Assembly: GCA_050331095.1 (NCBI GenBank) | Contig: JBHJHE010000012.1 | Coordinates: 124,001-188,000 of the forward strand | Reading direction: 5' to 3' | From: MED-G105 sp050331095 | GTDB taxonomy: Bacteria; Pseudomonadota; Alphaproteobacteria; Caulobacterales; Parvularculaceae | Length of the DNA stretch: 64,000 nt | Shown: one piece after another, positions 1-8,426 of the stretch | How the letters are laid out: every line of letters starts with the position of its first letter | Position numbering within the stretch: position 1 is the first letter of the stretch | The notes under the pieces: generated by a model | What the model was told of the DNA's origin: nothing | The model's input: the letters and a program-made list of their open reading frames with translations, nothing else | The model's database searches: none | Made by a program: the position numbers and the translations under genes

Positions 1-170
1 TCGGCGTCGAATTCGCCGAAACGGCCCGTGAAGGCGTTGCCCGTCTGGACACCGGAGAACTCGATGTAGCTCGCGTCCGCGTCGACGCTCCATCGCACGC
101 CCGCCGCGAACGCCGGGCCGCCCGCAAGCGCGATCGTAACGGCGAGCGCCGTCTTCATACGGTTCATCAT
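1..170 (-). CDS. YceI family periplasmic protein (3' part cut off by window edge)
   Basis: Only the first 56 codons are present, read leftwards to the window edge. They give a signal peptide (MMNRMKTALAVTIALAGG, cleaved after AFA) and then the YceI N-terminal pattern W-x-VD...S-x-IEFSG-x-Q-x-G-x-AFTGRFGEFDA. YceI proteins are periplasmic lipocalin-like barrels that bind polyisoprenoid lipids. A GGAGG lies 10 bases before the ATG at 170. It follows the cytochrome b561 gene by 24 bases, so it is the last visible gene of a YceI-b561-YceI operon. The family call is good; the lipid carried is unknown. Confidence 0.8.
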   Translation of the reverse strand, partial: MMNRMKTALAVTIALAGGPAFAAGVRWSVDADASYIEFSGVQTGNAFTGRFGEFDA

Positions 171-194
171 TTTGGAAGTCCTCCGTTCGCGGCC

Positions 195-803
195 CTACGC
201 GCGTCGGCGCACGCCTGGAACCATACGCGCGAGCACGTCGTCGCGATCTTTGAAGTGGTGCTTCAGCGCCGCGGCGATATGGAGCGCGAGGAGGCCGATG
301 ATGGCGAACGCGAAGATTTCGTGGGTTTCAGCGATCGCCGCGGCGACGTCGTTGCGGTTTTCAAGCCCGGCGAACCCCGGGATATGCGGCCACGGTATGA
401 CGCCGAAGAGATAAGTCGGCACGCTTTCCGCGAACGGCGAGGCCGATACGTAGAGCCAGCCGAGAAACGGCGTCGCGATCATTAGAACGTAAAAACCGAT
501 GTGGCTGAAGCGCGCCCCGCGGCGCTCCCACCGCGACATGCCCGCAGGCAGGGCCGGCGGCTTGTGGGTCAACCGCCAGCCGAGCCGCACGAGCGACAGG
601 GTCAGCACCGTGATCCCGAAGGTCTTGTGCCACTGAAAAAGCTGAAACTTCAGCGAGGATTGCTCCTGACCCAGATTCACCATGAAGAGGCCGCCCGCCA
701 ACTGGCCGACGATCATCAGCGCGATCAGCCAATGGAGGACGACGGCGACGCGCGTGTAGCGCTCGCTGTCGCCGTTCGTAGGGCGGGCGGCCGTTTCGGT
801 CAT
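195..803 (-). CDS. Cytochrome b561 family membrane protein
   Basis: A 202-residue four-helix membrane cytochrome of the bacterial b561 (CybB/YceJ) type, which passes electrons between quinol and a periplasmic acceptor. Candidate haem-ligand histidines are His24 (VVLHWL), His59 (QWHKTFG), His161 (ETHEIF) and His175 (LALHIA), in the expected helices. Its ATG at 803 lies only 4 bases after the stop of the upstream YceI gene, so the two are co-transcribed and probably coupled. The pairing resembles E. coli yceJ-yceI and suggests that the cytochrome and the lipid-binding YceI proteins act on the same quinone-like molecule; that link is inference. Confidence 0.9.
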   Translation of the reverse strand: MTETAARPTNGDSERYTRVAVVLHWLIALMIVGQLAGGLFMVNLGQEQSSLKFQLFQWHKTFGITVLTLSLVRLGWRLTHKPPALPAGMSRWERRGARFSHIGFYVLMIATPFLGWLYVSASPFAESVPTYLFGVIPWPHIPGFAGLENRNDVAAAIAETHEIFAFAIIGLLALHIAAALKHHFKDRDDVLARMVPGVRRRA

Positions 804-807
804 GGCG

Positions 808-1461
808 TTACTCCGCCGCGGCGGCTTCTTGCTGGTCGGCGACGTTCACGAACTCCGCCTCGACGGTGAGCGTCACTTCGTCGCCGACGAACGGGGCGTA
901 CTTGCCGACGCCGAAATCGGTGCGCTTGACCTCGCCCGTGGCGGAAAAGCCGAGCTTGTGGGCCTTGGCGAAGTCGTCGTCCGCGGCGCGGTTCAGCGTC
1001 ACGTCGAGCGTCACCGGCTTCGTCTCGCCCTTGATGGTGAGGTCGCCCGTCAGCTCGCCCGTGTTCGGGCCCGTCGTCGTGAGCTTCGTGCTTTTGAAGG
1101 TGATTTTCGGGTGTTTCTCGACTTCGAAGAAGTCGGCGCTTTTCAGGTGCGCGTCGAACTTGTCGACGCCGGAATCGATCGAGGCCGCGTCGATTTCGAC
1201 GTTCAGCTTCGATTTCGTCGGGTCGTCCGCATTCCAATCAAGCTCGCCGGTCCAGTCGCGCCAGCGAAGGATGGGACGCGAATAGCCCTGGTGGAGGTAC
1301 GTGAACGAGATGTAGGCGTGGCCAGGGTCCGACTTGTACTTGCCGCTGACCGCGCCCGCGGGATCCACCGGAGCCGCGTCCTGGGCGGCCGCGCCGCCCG
1401 CGACGAGAACGCCGCTCAACATCGCGGCCGCGCCGGCCGCGCCTTTCACAAACTGTCGCAT
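808..1461 (-). CDS. YceI family periplasmic protein
   Basis: 217 residues. A signal peptide (MRQFVKGAAGAAAMLSG... cut near AAAQ) precedes a full YceI domain: DPGHAYISFTYLHQGYSR, the central SADFFEVEKHPKITFKST segment and the C-terminal DFGVGKYAPFVGDEVTL. The ATG at 1461 is chosen because GAGGAA stands 8 bases before it and the signal peptide begins there; an in-frame ATG further up at 1512 would add an unlikely Arg-rich lead. It is first in the YceI-b561-YceI operon. The tail is rich in Glu and Ala. Ligand is likely a polyisoprenoid or quinone; not shown by the sequence. Confidence 0.88.
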   Translation of the reverse strand: MRQFVKGAAGAAAMLSGVLVAGGAAAQDAAPVDPAGAVSGKYKSDPGHAYISFTYLHQGYSRPILRWRDWTGELDWNADDPTKSKLNVEIDAASIDSGVDKFDAHLKSADFFEVEKHPKITFKSTKLTTTGPNTGELTGDLTIKGETKPVTLDVTLNRAADDDFAKAHKLGFSATGEVKRTDFGVGKYAPFVGDEVTLTVEAEFVNVADQQEAAAAE

Positions 1462-1559
1462 GTCGTATTTCCTCGTGGTGTGAAGCCGGTTTCGTCCGAC
1501 CCGCCGCGACAATTAGGGCGTTCGACAGCGATTACCTACGCCGTGGGACGCGGCCGCCG

Positions 1560-2207
1560 TCAAGTTTTCGTGAATTTAAGCCGCTCGACGATGGCGTTCA
1601 TGTCGGGTCGCGCGCGCTCCTTCGGGTCTTCGCGGGCCGTTCCGAGATAGACGTAGCCGGCGATCCGCTCCCGGCGCCGCTCGTCGCTTTTCAGGCCCAG
1701 CGCCGCCGTCACCGCGTCGTCGTAGGCGCACCACTCGGTCAGCCACTGCGCGGCGAAGCCAAAGGCGCGCGCGGCGATGAGAAGGTTCTGACACACCGCC
1801 CCGGCGGTCAGGATCTGCTCCCATTCAGGCGTCTTGTGCGTCAGGTCGACGCTGGAGACGACGGCGACGACGACGGGCGCGCGGGCGAACCGCCCGCGCT
1901 CTTTCTCCGCGCGCGCGGCGTCGGCGTCAGGATTGGCCGCGGCGTAGGCGCGCGCCAGGGTCTCGCCGACGCTTTCGCGGGCGTCGCCCTCAAGGACGAC
2001 GAAACGAAACGGCGCGACGCGCCGATGGTCCGGCGCGCGCGCCGCCAGGCGAAGCATGACGTCGAGCGTCGCCGCGTCCGGCCCCGGGGGGCCCAACAGA
2101 TCCGCGGTCGTGGAGCGCCGCCGGGCGAGCGCGTCGATGACTTCTTCGCGCGCATCGGCTGGCGACAGGGGCTCGCCGAGCGGCGGTATCGGTGGTGCGT
2201 GGGCCAT
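1560..2207 (-). CDS. Nitroreductase family protein
   Basis: 215 residues of the FMN-dependent nitroreductase fold, nearest in pattern to the YdjA-type single-domain group: RRSTTADLLGPPG near the N-terminus, an APDHRRVAPFRFVVLEG FMN-contact segment near residues 65-85, TAGAVCQNLLIAARAFGFAAQW in the middle and GYVYLGTAREDPKERARP near the end. Such enzymes use NAD(P)H to reduce nitro groups or quinones. CGGAGG lies 7 bases before the ATG at 2207. Genes on both sides run the same way but are about 90 bases away. Substrate cannot be told. Confidence 0.85.
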   Translation of the reverse strand: MAHAPPIPPLGEPLSPADAREEVIDALARRRSTTADLLGPPGPDAATLDVMLRLAARAPDHRRVAPFRFVVLEGDARESVGETLARAYAAANPDADAARAEKERGRFARAPVVVAVVSSVDLTHKTPEWEQILTAGAVCQNLLIAARAFGFAAQWLTEWCAYDDAVTAALGLKSDERRRERIAGYVYLGTAREDPKERARPDMNAIVERLKFTKT

Positions 2208-2296
2208 TGAACGCCTCCGTTGCTCGTACGTCGATAACGGAGGCGCCGGCGCGACTTGAATGCGACTTATCCGCAGAAGAAGGCGCGCGGTGCGCG

Positions 2297-2800
2297 TTAC
2301 GCGTTGCCGGCCGTCTCGAAGAGCGCGGCTTCGAGCGCCTCCTCCGGCGTGCGGCCGCCCCAGACGAAATAGTTGAACGCGGGGAAGAAGCGGTCGCTCG
2401 CCTCCTGCGCGCCTTTGATGACGTACTGCGCCTGGACGCTGTCCAGGCCGCCCTCCTCCGGCAGAACGACGGCGTTGCGGTACACGATCGAGCAGTCCTC
2501 CGACCACAGATCGAAATGCCCGATCCAGAGGCGTTCGTTGACGAGGGCGACAAGCCGCGCCGCCTCGGCGCGGCGGCTTGGCGGAACCTTGACGTCGAGG
2601 GGCGCGCCCATTTGCACCGTGTGCAGTTCCGGCCGCCAGGTGAACCAGACGCCTGCGTCGCGCCAGACGCCGGGCATGGCGAGGTGCAGCTCCGCCTCGT
2701 CGACGCGTTCGCTTTCGATCTCCAGAAGGCCCGCGACGGCCTCGAGGCTGTCGAGCGGGTCTCCGGCGGCGACGTGCGTCTGCGTGAATTCGATCGACAT
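2297..2800 (-). CDS. YbjN domain-containing protein
   Basis: 167 residues. The pattern (a 20-residue beta-rich start, GVWFTWRPELHTVQMGAPLDVKVP, then VNERLWIGHFDLWSEDCSIVYRN and a C-terminal EALEAALFETAG helix) matches the YbjN/type III secretion chaperone-like fold, where the strand 'HFDLWSEDGxIVYR' is typical. Role unknown; relatives are linked with stress and surface phenotypes. The ATG at 2800 is preferred because AAGGA stands 8 bases upstream; the ATG at 2848 has no such signal. It sits before ubiK in reading direction terms as a separate unit. Confidence 0.75.
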   Translation of the reverse strand: MSIEFTQTHVAAGDPLDSLEAVAGLLEIESERVDEAELHLAMPGVWRDAGVWFTWRPELHTVQMGAPLDVKVPPSRRAEAARLVALVNERLWIGHFDLWSEDCSIVYRNAVVLPEEGGLDSVQAQYVIKGAQEASDRFFPAFNYFVWGGRTPEEALEAALFETAGNA

Positions 2801-2896
2801 GCAAGCGTCCTTCTCGCTGTTGCGCGTCGATAGCGCGGCGAGTCGCAAGGGCGGACAATGATTCGATCGGCGGCGTTTTTCCCGGCCGCGGCGCGG

Positions 2897-3145
2897 TCAG
2901 CTGGCGAGCTTCGCCTCGAGTTCGGCGAGGCGCGCGGCGAGGCGCTCGTTCTCCGTTCGCGCCGCGACGGCCATGTCGCGCACCGCCTCGAACTCCTCGC
3001 GCGTGACGAGGTCCATGTCCGCCAGGAGACGCTGCAACTGGCTGCGCATCACGGTTTCGGCCTCGCGGCGCATGCCGTCGGCCGCGCCGGCGGCCTCGTT
3101 CATCATCGCCGCCAGGCGGTCGAATACGTCGTTCTGGGTCTGCAT
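2897..3145 (-). CDS. ubiK: Ubiquinone biosynthesis accessory factor UbiK (BMFP/YqiC family)
   Basis: A small 82-residue helical protein. The first half has FDRLAAMMNEAAGAADGMRR and the second a long coiled coil, VTREEFEAVRDMAVAA followed by ENERLAARLAELEAKL, which is the signature of the BMFP/UbiK family that helps assemble the ubiquinone-making complex and can fuse membranes in vitro. The ATG at 3145 is used since the family starts with MQTQN...; GGAG is 10 bases upstream. It is divergent from lgt, with which it is often a neighbour in this class. Confidence 0.85.
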   Translation of the reverse strand: MQTQNDVFDRLAAMMNEAAGAADGMRREAETVMRSQLQRLLADMDLVTREEFEAVRDMAVAARTENERLAARLAELEAKLAS

Positions 3146-3257
3146 GAAGGGTGGTCTCCAATCGTTGTCCTGAACCAATAAATAGGGCGGGGCGACAAAG
3201 CCATCGACCCGCGCTAGGGGTTCGCCGACGACGAAAGGCCTTCCGCGAGCGCCCCCG

Positions 3258-4115
3258 ATGAGCCTGCCCTACCCCACGATCGATCCGGTTCTCGTCAAGA
3301 TCGGCCCGGTGCCTATCCGCTGGTACGCCCTCGCCTATATCGCCGGCATCGCCGCCGGCTGGGCCTACGTGACGCGGCTCCTGAAAAACGCGTCGCTCTG
3401 GCCCGCAGAGCGCGGCGCGCCGAGCGGCAAGGCGCAGCTCGACGACGCCGTTTTCTGGGTCGCGATAGGCGTCATGCTCGGCGGGCGGCTCGGCTACGTT
3501 CTCTTTTACGAACCCAATCTGCTGGTCGAACCGTGGGTTCCCGTCGGCGGGTTTCTGCCCGTGCCGCCGGCGCTGATGCTATGGCGCGGCGGCATGTCGT
3601 TCCACGGCGGGCTCATCGGCGTCGCGCTCGCGGGCTATCTCTTCGCGCGACGCAACAAGCTCGACCCCTGGTCCCTCGGCGACCTCTTCGCCTGCGCCGC
3701 GCCGATCGGCCTGTTCTTCGGGCGGATCGCCAACTTCATCAACGCGGAGCTTTACGGCCGGGCGTGGGACGGCCCCTGGTCCATGACGTTTCCCACGGAC
3801 CCGCAACAGGTCCCGCGCCATCCGAGCCAACTCTACGAAGCGCTCCTAGAGGGACTTGTCCTCTTCGCCGCGATTCGGATCGCGACCCACCGCCTCGACT
3901 TTCTGAAGAAGCCCGGTTCGACCATCGGCCTCTTCCTCGCCGGTTATGCGCTCGCGCGGATTTTCGTCGAGAACTTCCGCGAGCCCGACGCCCACCTGCC
4001 GAATTTCCCGCTCGGCCTCACCATGGGCATGCTCCTGTCGACGCCGATGGTCGCCCTCGGCGCCTGGCTGATCGTCCGGGGACGCCGCCAAGCGCTTGGC
4101 GCCGCCGCCGCGTGA
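3258..4115 (+). CDS. lgt: Prolipoprotein diacylglyceryl transferase
   Basis: Moves a diacylglyceryl group from phosphatidylglycerol to the lipobox cysteine of prolipoproteins in the inner membrane. The 285-residue protein has the family's membrane helices and its signatures: PIRWYALAYIAGIAAGW at the N-terminus, GGMSFHGGLIG (normally GGLSFHGG) near residue 112, GRIANFINAELYGR (the Lgt signature, with Ala for the usual Gly) near residue 155, and RHPSQLYEALLEG near residue 188. Stop TGA overlaps the GTG of the next gene by 4 bases, so lgt, midA and pgeF form a tightly coupled operon. Confidence 0.97.
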   Translation: MSLPYPTIDPVLVKIGPVPIRWYALAYIAGIAAGWAYVTRLLKNASLWPAERGAPSGKAQLDDAVFWVAIGVMLGGRLGYVLFYEPNLLVEPWVPVGGFLPVPPALMLWRGGMSFHGGLIGVALAGYLFARRNKLDPWSLGDLFACAAPIGLFFGRIANFINAELYGRAWDGPWSMTFPTDPQQVPRHPSQLYEALLEGLVLFAAIRIATHRLDFLKKPGSTIGLFLAGYALARIFVENFREPDAHLPNFPLGLTMGMLLSTPMVALGAWLIVRGRRQALGAAAA

Positions 4116-5239
4116 CGGCGGACGACGCCGCCGACGCCGCGCCGACGCCGCTCGAAGCGCGACTGCGGCGGCTCATTGAGGCGAACGGCCCGATCACGGT
4201 CGCCGACTACATGTCGGACGCGCTTTTCCACCCCCATGACGGCTACTACGCCGGCGGCGGCGCGCGCGCAGGCGCCTCGCCCGTCGGCGCCGACGGCGAC
4301 TTCGTCACGGCGCCGGAGATCAGCCAGATCTTCGGGGAGCTGATCGGCGCATGGCTCGTCCAGTCGTGGATCGACCTAGGGGCGCCGACGCCGTTCAACC
4401 TCGTCGAGCTTGGCCACGGTCGCGGTGCGCTCATGGCCGACGCCCTGCGCGCGGCGAAGGCGCGGCCCGAATTCCTCGCCGCCGCGCGGATCCAGCTCGT
4501 CGAAAGCTCCGGCCGCCTGCGCCATGAGCAGCGCCAGCGCCTGATCGATCTCGGCCCGCCGATCGATTGGGCCGACGCCTTCGCCGATACGCCGGCGGGG
4601 CCCTTCCTCCTTATCGCGAACGAATTCTTCGACTGCCTGCCGATCCGCCAGTTCGCGCGCACCGAGACGAGCTGGCGCGAGCGGCTGATCGGCCTCGGCG
4701 ACGACGGCCTCGCCTTCGTTCACGCGCCGACCCCACCGCCGGCGACGACGCCGCTGCCGACGCGCGCTGGCGTCGAGCCCGGCGACGTGTACGAGCTTGG
4801 GGAGGCCGGCGAGGCGCTGATGGAGGGAGTCGCGACGCGCCTCGTCGCCGACGGCGGCCGCGCGCTCGTCATCGACTACGGCCACGCCGCCGACGGCTGC
4901 GGCGACACGCTGCAGGCCGTGCGCGACCACAAGCCCTGGCCGCCCCTCGCCCGGCCCGGCGAGGCCGACGTCACCGCCCACGTCAACTTCGAACGGCTGA
5001 TGCGCGCGGCCTTCGACGCCGGCGCCGCCGCGGCGGGGCCCGTACCGCAAGGCGCGTTTCTCGACCGGCTGGGCCTCGCCGCGCGCGTCGAACGCCTCAC
5101 GGCTGGCGCGCCGGCGGACGCCGCCGAGCGCGTGCGCGCCGGCGCTTTCCGCATCGCCGCGCCGACGCAGATGGGCGAGATCTTCAAAGCGATCTGCGTC
5201 TCCGCGCCTGGGCTGCCGCCGCCGGCGGGGTTCGCATGA
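4112..5239 (+). CDS. Class I SAM-dependent methyltransferase, NDUFAF7/MidA family
   Basis: 375 residues. In mitochondria NDUFAF7 methylates an arginine of complex I; bacterial relatives are presumed protein arginine methyltransferases. Visible family features are ITVADYMSDALFHPHDGYY near residue 25, DGDFVTAPEISQIFGELIG near residue 60, the SAM-binding VELGHGRGALMADALR near residue 97 and FLLIANEFFDCLPIRQF near residue 170. The start is a GTG at 4112 overlapping the lgt stop (GTGA); no ATG fits the N-terminus. Its stop overlaps the pgeF ATG (ATGA). Confidence 0.9.
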   Translation: MTADDAADAAPTPLEARLRRLIEANGPITVADYMSDALFHPHDGYYAGGGARAGASPVGADGDFVTAPEISQIFGELIGAWLVQSWIDLGAPTPFNLVELGHGRGALMADALRAAKARPEFLAAARIQLVESSGRLRHEQRQRLIDLGPPIDWADAFADTPAGPFLLIANEFFDCLPIRQFARTETSWRERLIGLGDDGLAFVHAPTPPPATTPLPTRAGVEPGDVYELGEAGEALMEGVATRLVADGGRALVIDYGHAADGCGDTLQAVRDHKPWPPLARPGEADVTAHVNFERLMRAAFDAGAAAAGPVPQGAFLDRLGLAARVERLTAGAPADAAERVRAGAFRIAAPTQMGEIFKAICVSAPGLPPPAGFA

Positions 5240-6027
5240 GCCATGCCCCGCGCCTGATCGCGCCGTCGCTTGAGACCGCCGGCGTCCGTCACGGTTTTTT
5301 CGGCCGCGCCGGCGGCGTCTCGGCCGGGGTCTACCGGTCGCTCAACGCCGGGCCCGGCTCTGACGACGATCCGGCGGCGGTGCGCGAAAACCGGACGAGA
5401 TGCGCGGCGACGCTCGGCGTGCCTAGCGAGCGCTTGCTGACCGGCCACCAGGTCCACGGCGCCGACGTCGCTGTCGTCGACGGTCCGTGGCGCGCTGACC
5501 GCCCGAAGGTCGACGCCCTCGTCGCCAAGACGCCCGGCCTCGCCCTCGGCGTTCTGGCGGCGGACTGCATGCCGGCGCTCTTCGTCGATCCGGGCGCCCG
5601 CGTGAGCGGCGCGGCCCACGCGGGCTGGCGCGGCGCCCTCGCCGGCGTTCTGGAGGCGACCGTCGCGACGATGGTCGGCCTTGGCGCCGCGCCGGCGCGC
5701 ATTCGCGTTGCTATCGGCCCGTGCCTAAGGCGACAAAACTTTGAAGTGGGCCTGGAGTTCGAAGCTGCGTTCGTGCGCAAAAACGACGGCGCGGCCCAGT
5801 TTTTTCACCCGGCGGCAGACGCCGCGAAAGCCGACGAGAAGCGCCAGTTCGACGCGACCGGCTTCGCGCGCTGGGCCCTCCTCGGCGTCGACGTTCCGCA
5901 GGTCGAGATCGTCGGTCCGTGCACGCTCGATGCGCCGGAGGACTATTTCAGCAATCGCGCGAGCCGACGCGCCGACGCGGGCGACTACGGCCGAAACCTC
6001 TCCGCCATCGCCTTGTCCACGGACTGA
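5236..6027 (+). CDS. pgeF: Peptidoglycan editing factor PgeF (YfiH/multicopper-polyphenol oxidoreductase family)
   Basis: 263 residues. PgeF removes wrongly made peptidoglycan precursors carrying L-Ser in place of L-Ala; some relatives oxidise phenols or cleave purine nucleosides. The zinc/copper site residues are present: His71 in GHQVHGADV, Cys111 in ADCMP and His128 in AAHAGWRG, followed by IGPC. The N-terminal HGFFGRAGGVSAGVYRSLN is also typical. Coupled to midA through ATGA. Placing lgt, midA and pgeF together is common in Alphaproteobacteria. Confidence 0.92.
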   Translation: MSHAPRLIAPSLETAGVRHGFFGRAGGVSAGVYRSLNAGPGSDDDPAAVRENRTRCAATLGVPSERLLTGHQVHGADVAVVDGPWRADRPKVDALVAKTPGLALGVLAADCMPALFVDPGARVSGAAHAGWRGALAGVLEATVATMVGLGAAPARIRVAIGPCLRRQNFEVGLEFEAAFVRKNDGAAQFFHPAADAAKADEKRQFDATGFARWALLGVDVPQVEIVGPCTLDAPEDYFSNRASRRADAGDYGRNLSAIALSTD

Positions 6028-6095
6028 CGCGCAGACGCTTGCCGGCGCGTCACGAAACCGCCACAAACGCCGATGGGGCGGCACGCGGGCGCGAC

Positions 6096-7040
6096 ATGAA
6101 ACTCATTGCGGGCAATTCGAACCGGCGGCTAAGCGAAGCGATATCCAAGCGCCTCGCTACGCAACTGACGCGGGCCGACATCCGCACGTTCAAGGACGGC
6201 GAGGTTTTCGTCGAAATCCAGGAGAACGTGCGCGGCGAGGACGTCTTCGTCATACAGTCCACGTCGAACCCCGCGAACGACAATCTGATGGAGCTTCTGA
6301 TCATCATCGACGCGCTGCCGCGCGCGTCGGCGAGCCGGGTCACCGCCGTCATCCCCTATTTCGGCTACGCGCGGCAGGACCGCAAAGCCGGTCCCCGCAC
6401 GCCGATCTCGGCTAAGCTCGTCGCCAATCTCGTCACCACCGCCGGCGCCGACCGCGTCCTGACGATCGATCTTCACGCGGCGCAGATCCAGGGCTTTTTC
6501 GACATCCCGACAGACAATCTCTTCGCCGTGAAGGACTTCGAACGCCATATCCGCGCAGGCCGCTCCAACGGCGTGGAGGATCTGACCATCGTCTCGCCGG
6601 ACGTCGGCGGCGTGCGGCGCGCGCGGGTGCTCTCGAACCGTCTTGACGAGCGCCCCCTCGCCATCGTCGACAAGCGCCGCGAACAGGCCGGCGTCTCCGA
6701 AGTCATGAACATCATTGGCGAGGTCGCGGGCCGCGAGTGCATCCTCTTCGACGACATCGTCGATTCCGGCGGCACCCTTGTGAACGCCGCCGAGGCGCTC
6801 ATCGCCAAGGGCGCGAGCAAGGTCGCGGCCTACGTCACCCACGGCGTTCTCTCCGACAACGCGCCGGAAAAGATCATGGCGTCGGACGGGCTCTCGAAGC
6901 TCGTCATCTCGGACAGCATCATGCTGAGCCCGGAAGCGGAGGCCTGCCCGAAGCTCGAGGTCGTCTCCGTGGCGCCGCTCCTCGCCGAAGCGCTCCGCCG
7001 CATCGCCAACGAAGAGTCCGTGTCGAGCCTGTTCGACTGA
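6096..7040 (+). CDS. prs: Ribose-phosphate pyrophosphokinase
   Basis: Makes PRPP from ribose 5-phosphate and ATP, the precursor for purines, pyrimidines, NAD, histidine and tryptophan (see trpGD below). 314 residues, the normal length. Signatures: FKDGEVFVEIQENVRGEDVF at residues 29-48, IPYFGYARQDRK near residue 88, the metal/ATP segment TIDLHAAQIQGFF near residue 125 and the PRPP loop DDIVDSGGTL near residue 218. The ATG at 6096 gives the standard MKLIAGNSN start. It lies 68 bases after pgeF and may have its own promoter. Confidence 0.97.
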   Translation: MKLIAGNSNRRLSEAISKRLATQLTRADIRTFKDGEVFVEIQENVRGEDVFVIQSTSNPANDNLMELLIIIDALPRASASRVTAVIPYFGYARQDRKAGPRTPISAKLVANLVTTAGADRVLTIDLHAAQIQGFFDIPTDNLFAVKDFERHIRAGRSNGVEDLTIVSPDVGGVRRARVLSNRLDERPLAIVDKRREQAGVSEVMNIIGEVAGRECILFDDIVDSGGTLVNAAEALIAKGASKVAAYVTHGVLSDNAPEKIMASDGLSKLVISDSIMLSPEAEACPKLEVVSVAPLLAEALRRIANEESVSSLFD

Positions 7041-7095
7041 GCGCCCGCGGCGCCCGCGGCGGGATCCTCGGTCGGCGCGCGCGCGTAACGCCTCC

Positions 7096-8373
7096 ATGGC
7101 TCAACAATCGCTCTTCGAAGATCCCCCCGCCGCTATCGACTTCGCCCCGACGCGCGCCGCCGGCCTTTCGCGCCTTGAAGCGTTCGCCCCGCGCGCCGGC
7201 TCCCCCTACGCGCGCACGCGAAACTACGACTATGGGCCCCATAAGCGCACGAACGTGTCGGCGCTCTCGCCCTGGATCGCCCGTCGGCTGATCCCAGAGG
7301 AGGAGGTTCTCGCCGCGACGCTCGCGCGCCACTCGCCGTCGGCGGCTGAAAAGTTCGTGCAGGAAGTTTTCTGGCGCGCCTACTTCAAAGGCTGGCTCGA
7401 ACATCGCCCGGACGTCTGGGCCCGCTACGCCCGCGCGCTCGACGATCTGACGGCGGAGGTCTCCGGCGATGGCGGCCTCCGGAAAGCTTATGATTGCGCG
7501 ACGGAGGGACGCACCGGGATCGACTGCTTCGACGCCTGGGCGGCGGAGCTCGTTGAGACCGGCTATCTCCATAACCACGCGCGGATGTGGTTCGCCTCGA
7601 TCTGGATCTTTACGCTCGAACTGCCCTGGGAGCTTGGGGCGGACTTCTTTTTCCGCCATTTGATGGACGGCGACGCCGCGTCGAACACGCTGTCCTGGCG
7701 CTGGGTCGCGGGGCTGCACACAAAAGGCAAAACCTATCTGGCGCGAGCCGACAACATTGAAAAGTATACGGACGGCCGCTTCCGACCCAAAGGGCTCGCC
7801 GGCTACGCGCCGGCGCTTGAAGAATACGTTGACGAAAGCCGGACGCCGCTGGCCCAGGTCCCCGCCGAGCTCGACGAGGCCGTCCGCGACGGGGCCCTCG
7901 GCGTCCTCCTCACCGACGACGATCTGAGCCCGGACAGCCTGCTCGGACCCGACGTCAGCGTTGCGGCCGTCGCGGGCGGAACGCTCGCCGCCGCGCGCAG
8001 CCCGCTGGAGACGGGCGCAAGGGCGATGGCGTTCGCCGACGGCGCGCTTGACGACGCGCTGGCGCGGGCGGGCGCCGCGTTCCGCGCGCCAACCGACCGG
8101 CTCGACCTCGCCGATCCCTCGTCCCTAAAATCCTGGGCGGCGGACCATAGCCTCGACGCCGTCGTCGTCCCCTACCCGACGCAAGGACCGGCGGCGGCGG
8201 CGATCCGCGCGCGCGTCGACGCGTTGGAGAGCGCCGGCGTCGGCGTCCGTTTCCTGCGGCGACGGTACGACGCCCTCGCCTGGCCCCACGCGACGAAGGG
8301 CTTCTTCGGCCTCAAAAAGAAGCTCCCGGCAATCCTCGACGAGCTCGGTTTTCACGCCGCGGCGCGGGATTGA
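7096..8373 (+). CDS. Cryptochrome/photolyase-like FAD-binding protein with rearranged domains
   Basis: 425 residues. Residues 35-240 read as the FAD-binding half of a photolyase: YARTRNYDYG, SALSPWIARRLI, EKFVQEVFWRAYFKGW, then TGYLHNHARMWFASIW and DGDAASNTLSWRWVAG. The usual N-terminal alpha/beta antenna domain is missing, and instead residues 260-425 form a Rossmann-like tail (GVLLTDDDLSP, LDAVVVPYPTQGP, GVRFLRRRYDALAWP). So the FAD half comes first. The function is likely a flavin photoreceptor or repair enzyme, but DNA repair activity cannot be assumed. It follows prs by 55 bases. Confidence 0.75.
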   Translation: MAQQSLFEDPPAAIDFAPTRAAGLSRLEAFAPRAGSPYARTRNYDYGPHKRTNVSALSPWIARRLIPEEEVLAATLARHSPSAAEKFVQEVFWRAYFKGWLEHRPDVWARYARALDDLTAEVSGDGGLRKAYDCATEGRTGIDCFDAWAAELVETGYLHNHARMWFASIWIFTLELPWELGADFFFRHLMDGDAASNTLSWRWVAGLHTKGKTYLARADNIEKYTDGRFRPKGLAGYAPALEEYVDESRTPLAQVPAELDEAVRDGALGVLLTDDDLSPDSLLGPDVSVAAVAGGTLAAARSPLETGARAMAFADGALDDALARAGAAFRAPTDRLDLADPSSLKSWAADHSLDAVVVPYPTQGPAAAAIRARVDALESAGVGVRFLRRRYDALAWPHATKGFFGLKKKLPAILDELGFHAAARD

Positions 8374-8426
8374 TTTCCTCACGGGCGCGGTGAGACTGCC
8401 GGCTTACCGACTTTCGGGGAAACGCC

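Noticed and set aside
1560..3161. A 533-codon open frame on the minus strand covering the nitroreductase and beyond
   Set aside because: Only the last 215 codons look like a protein; the rest is Arg/Gly-rich shadow translation of the YbjN and ubiK genes in another frame.
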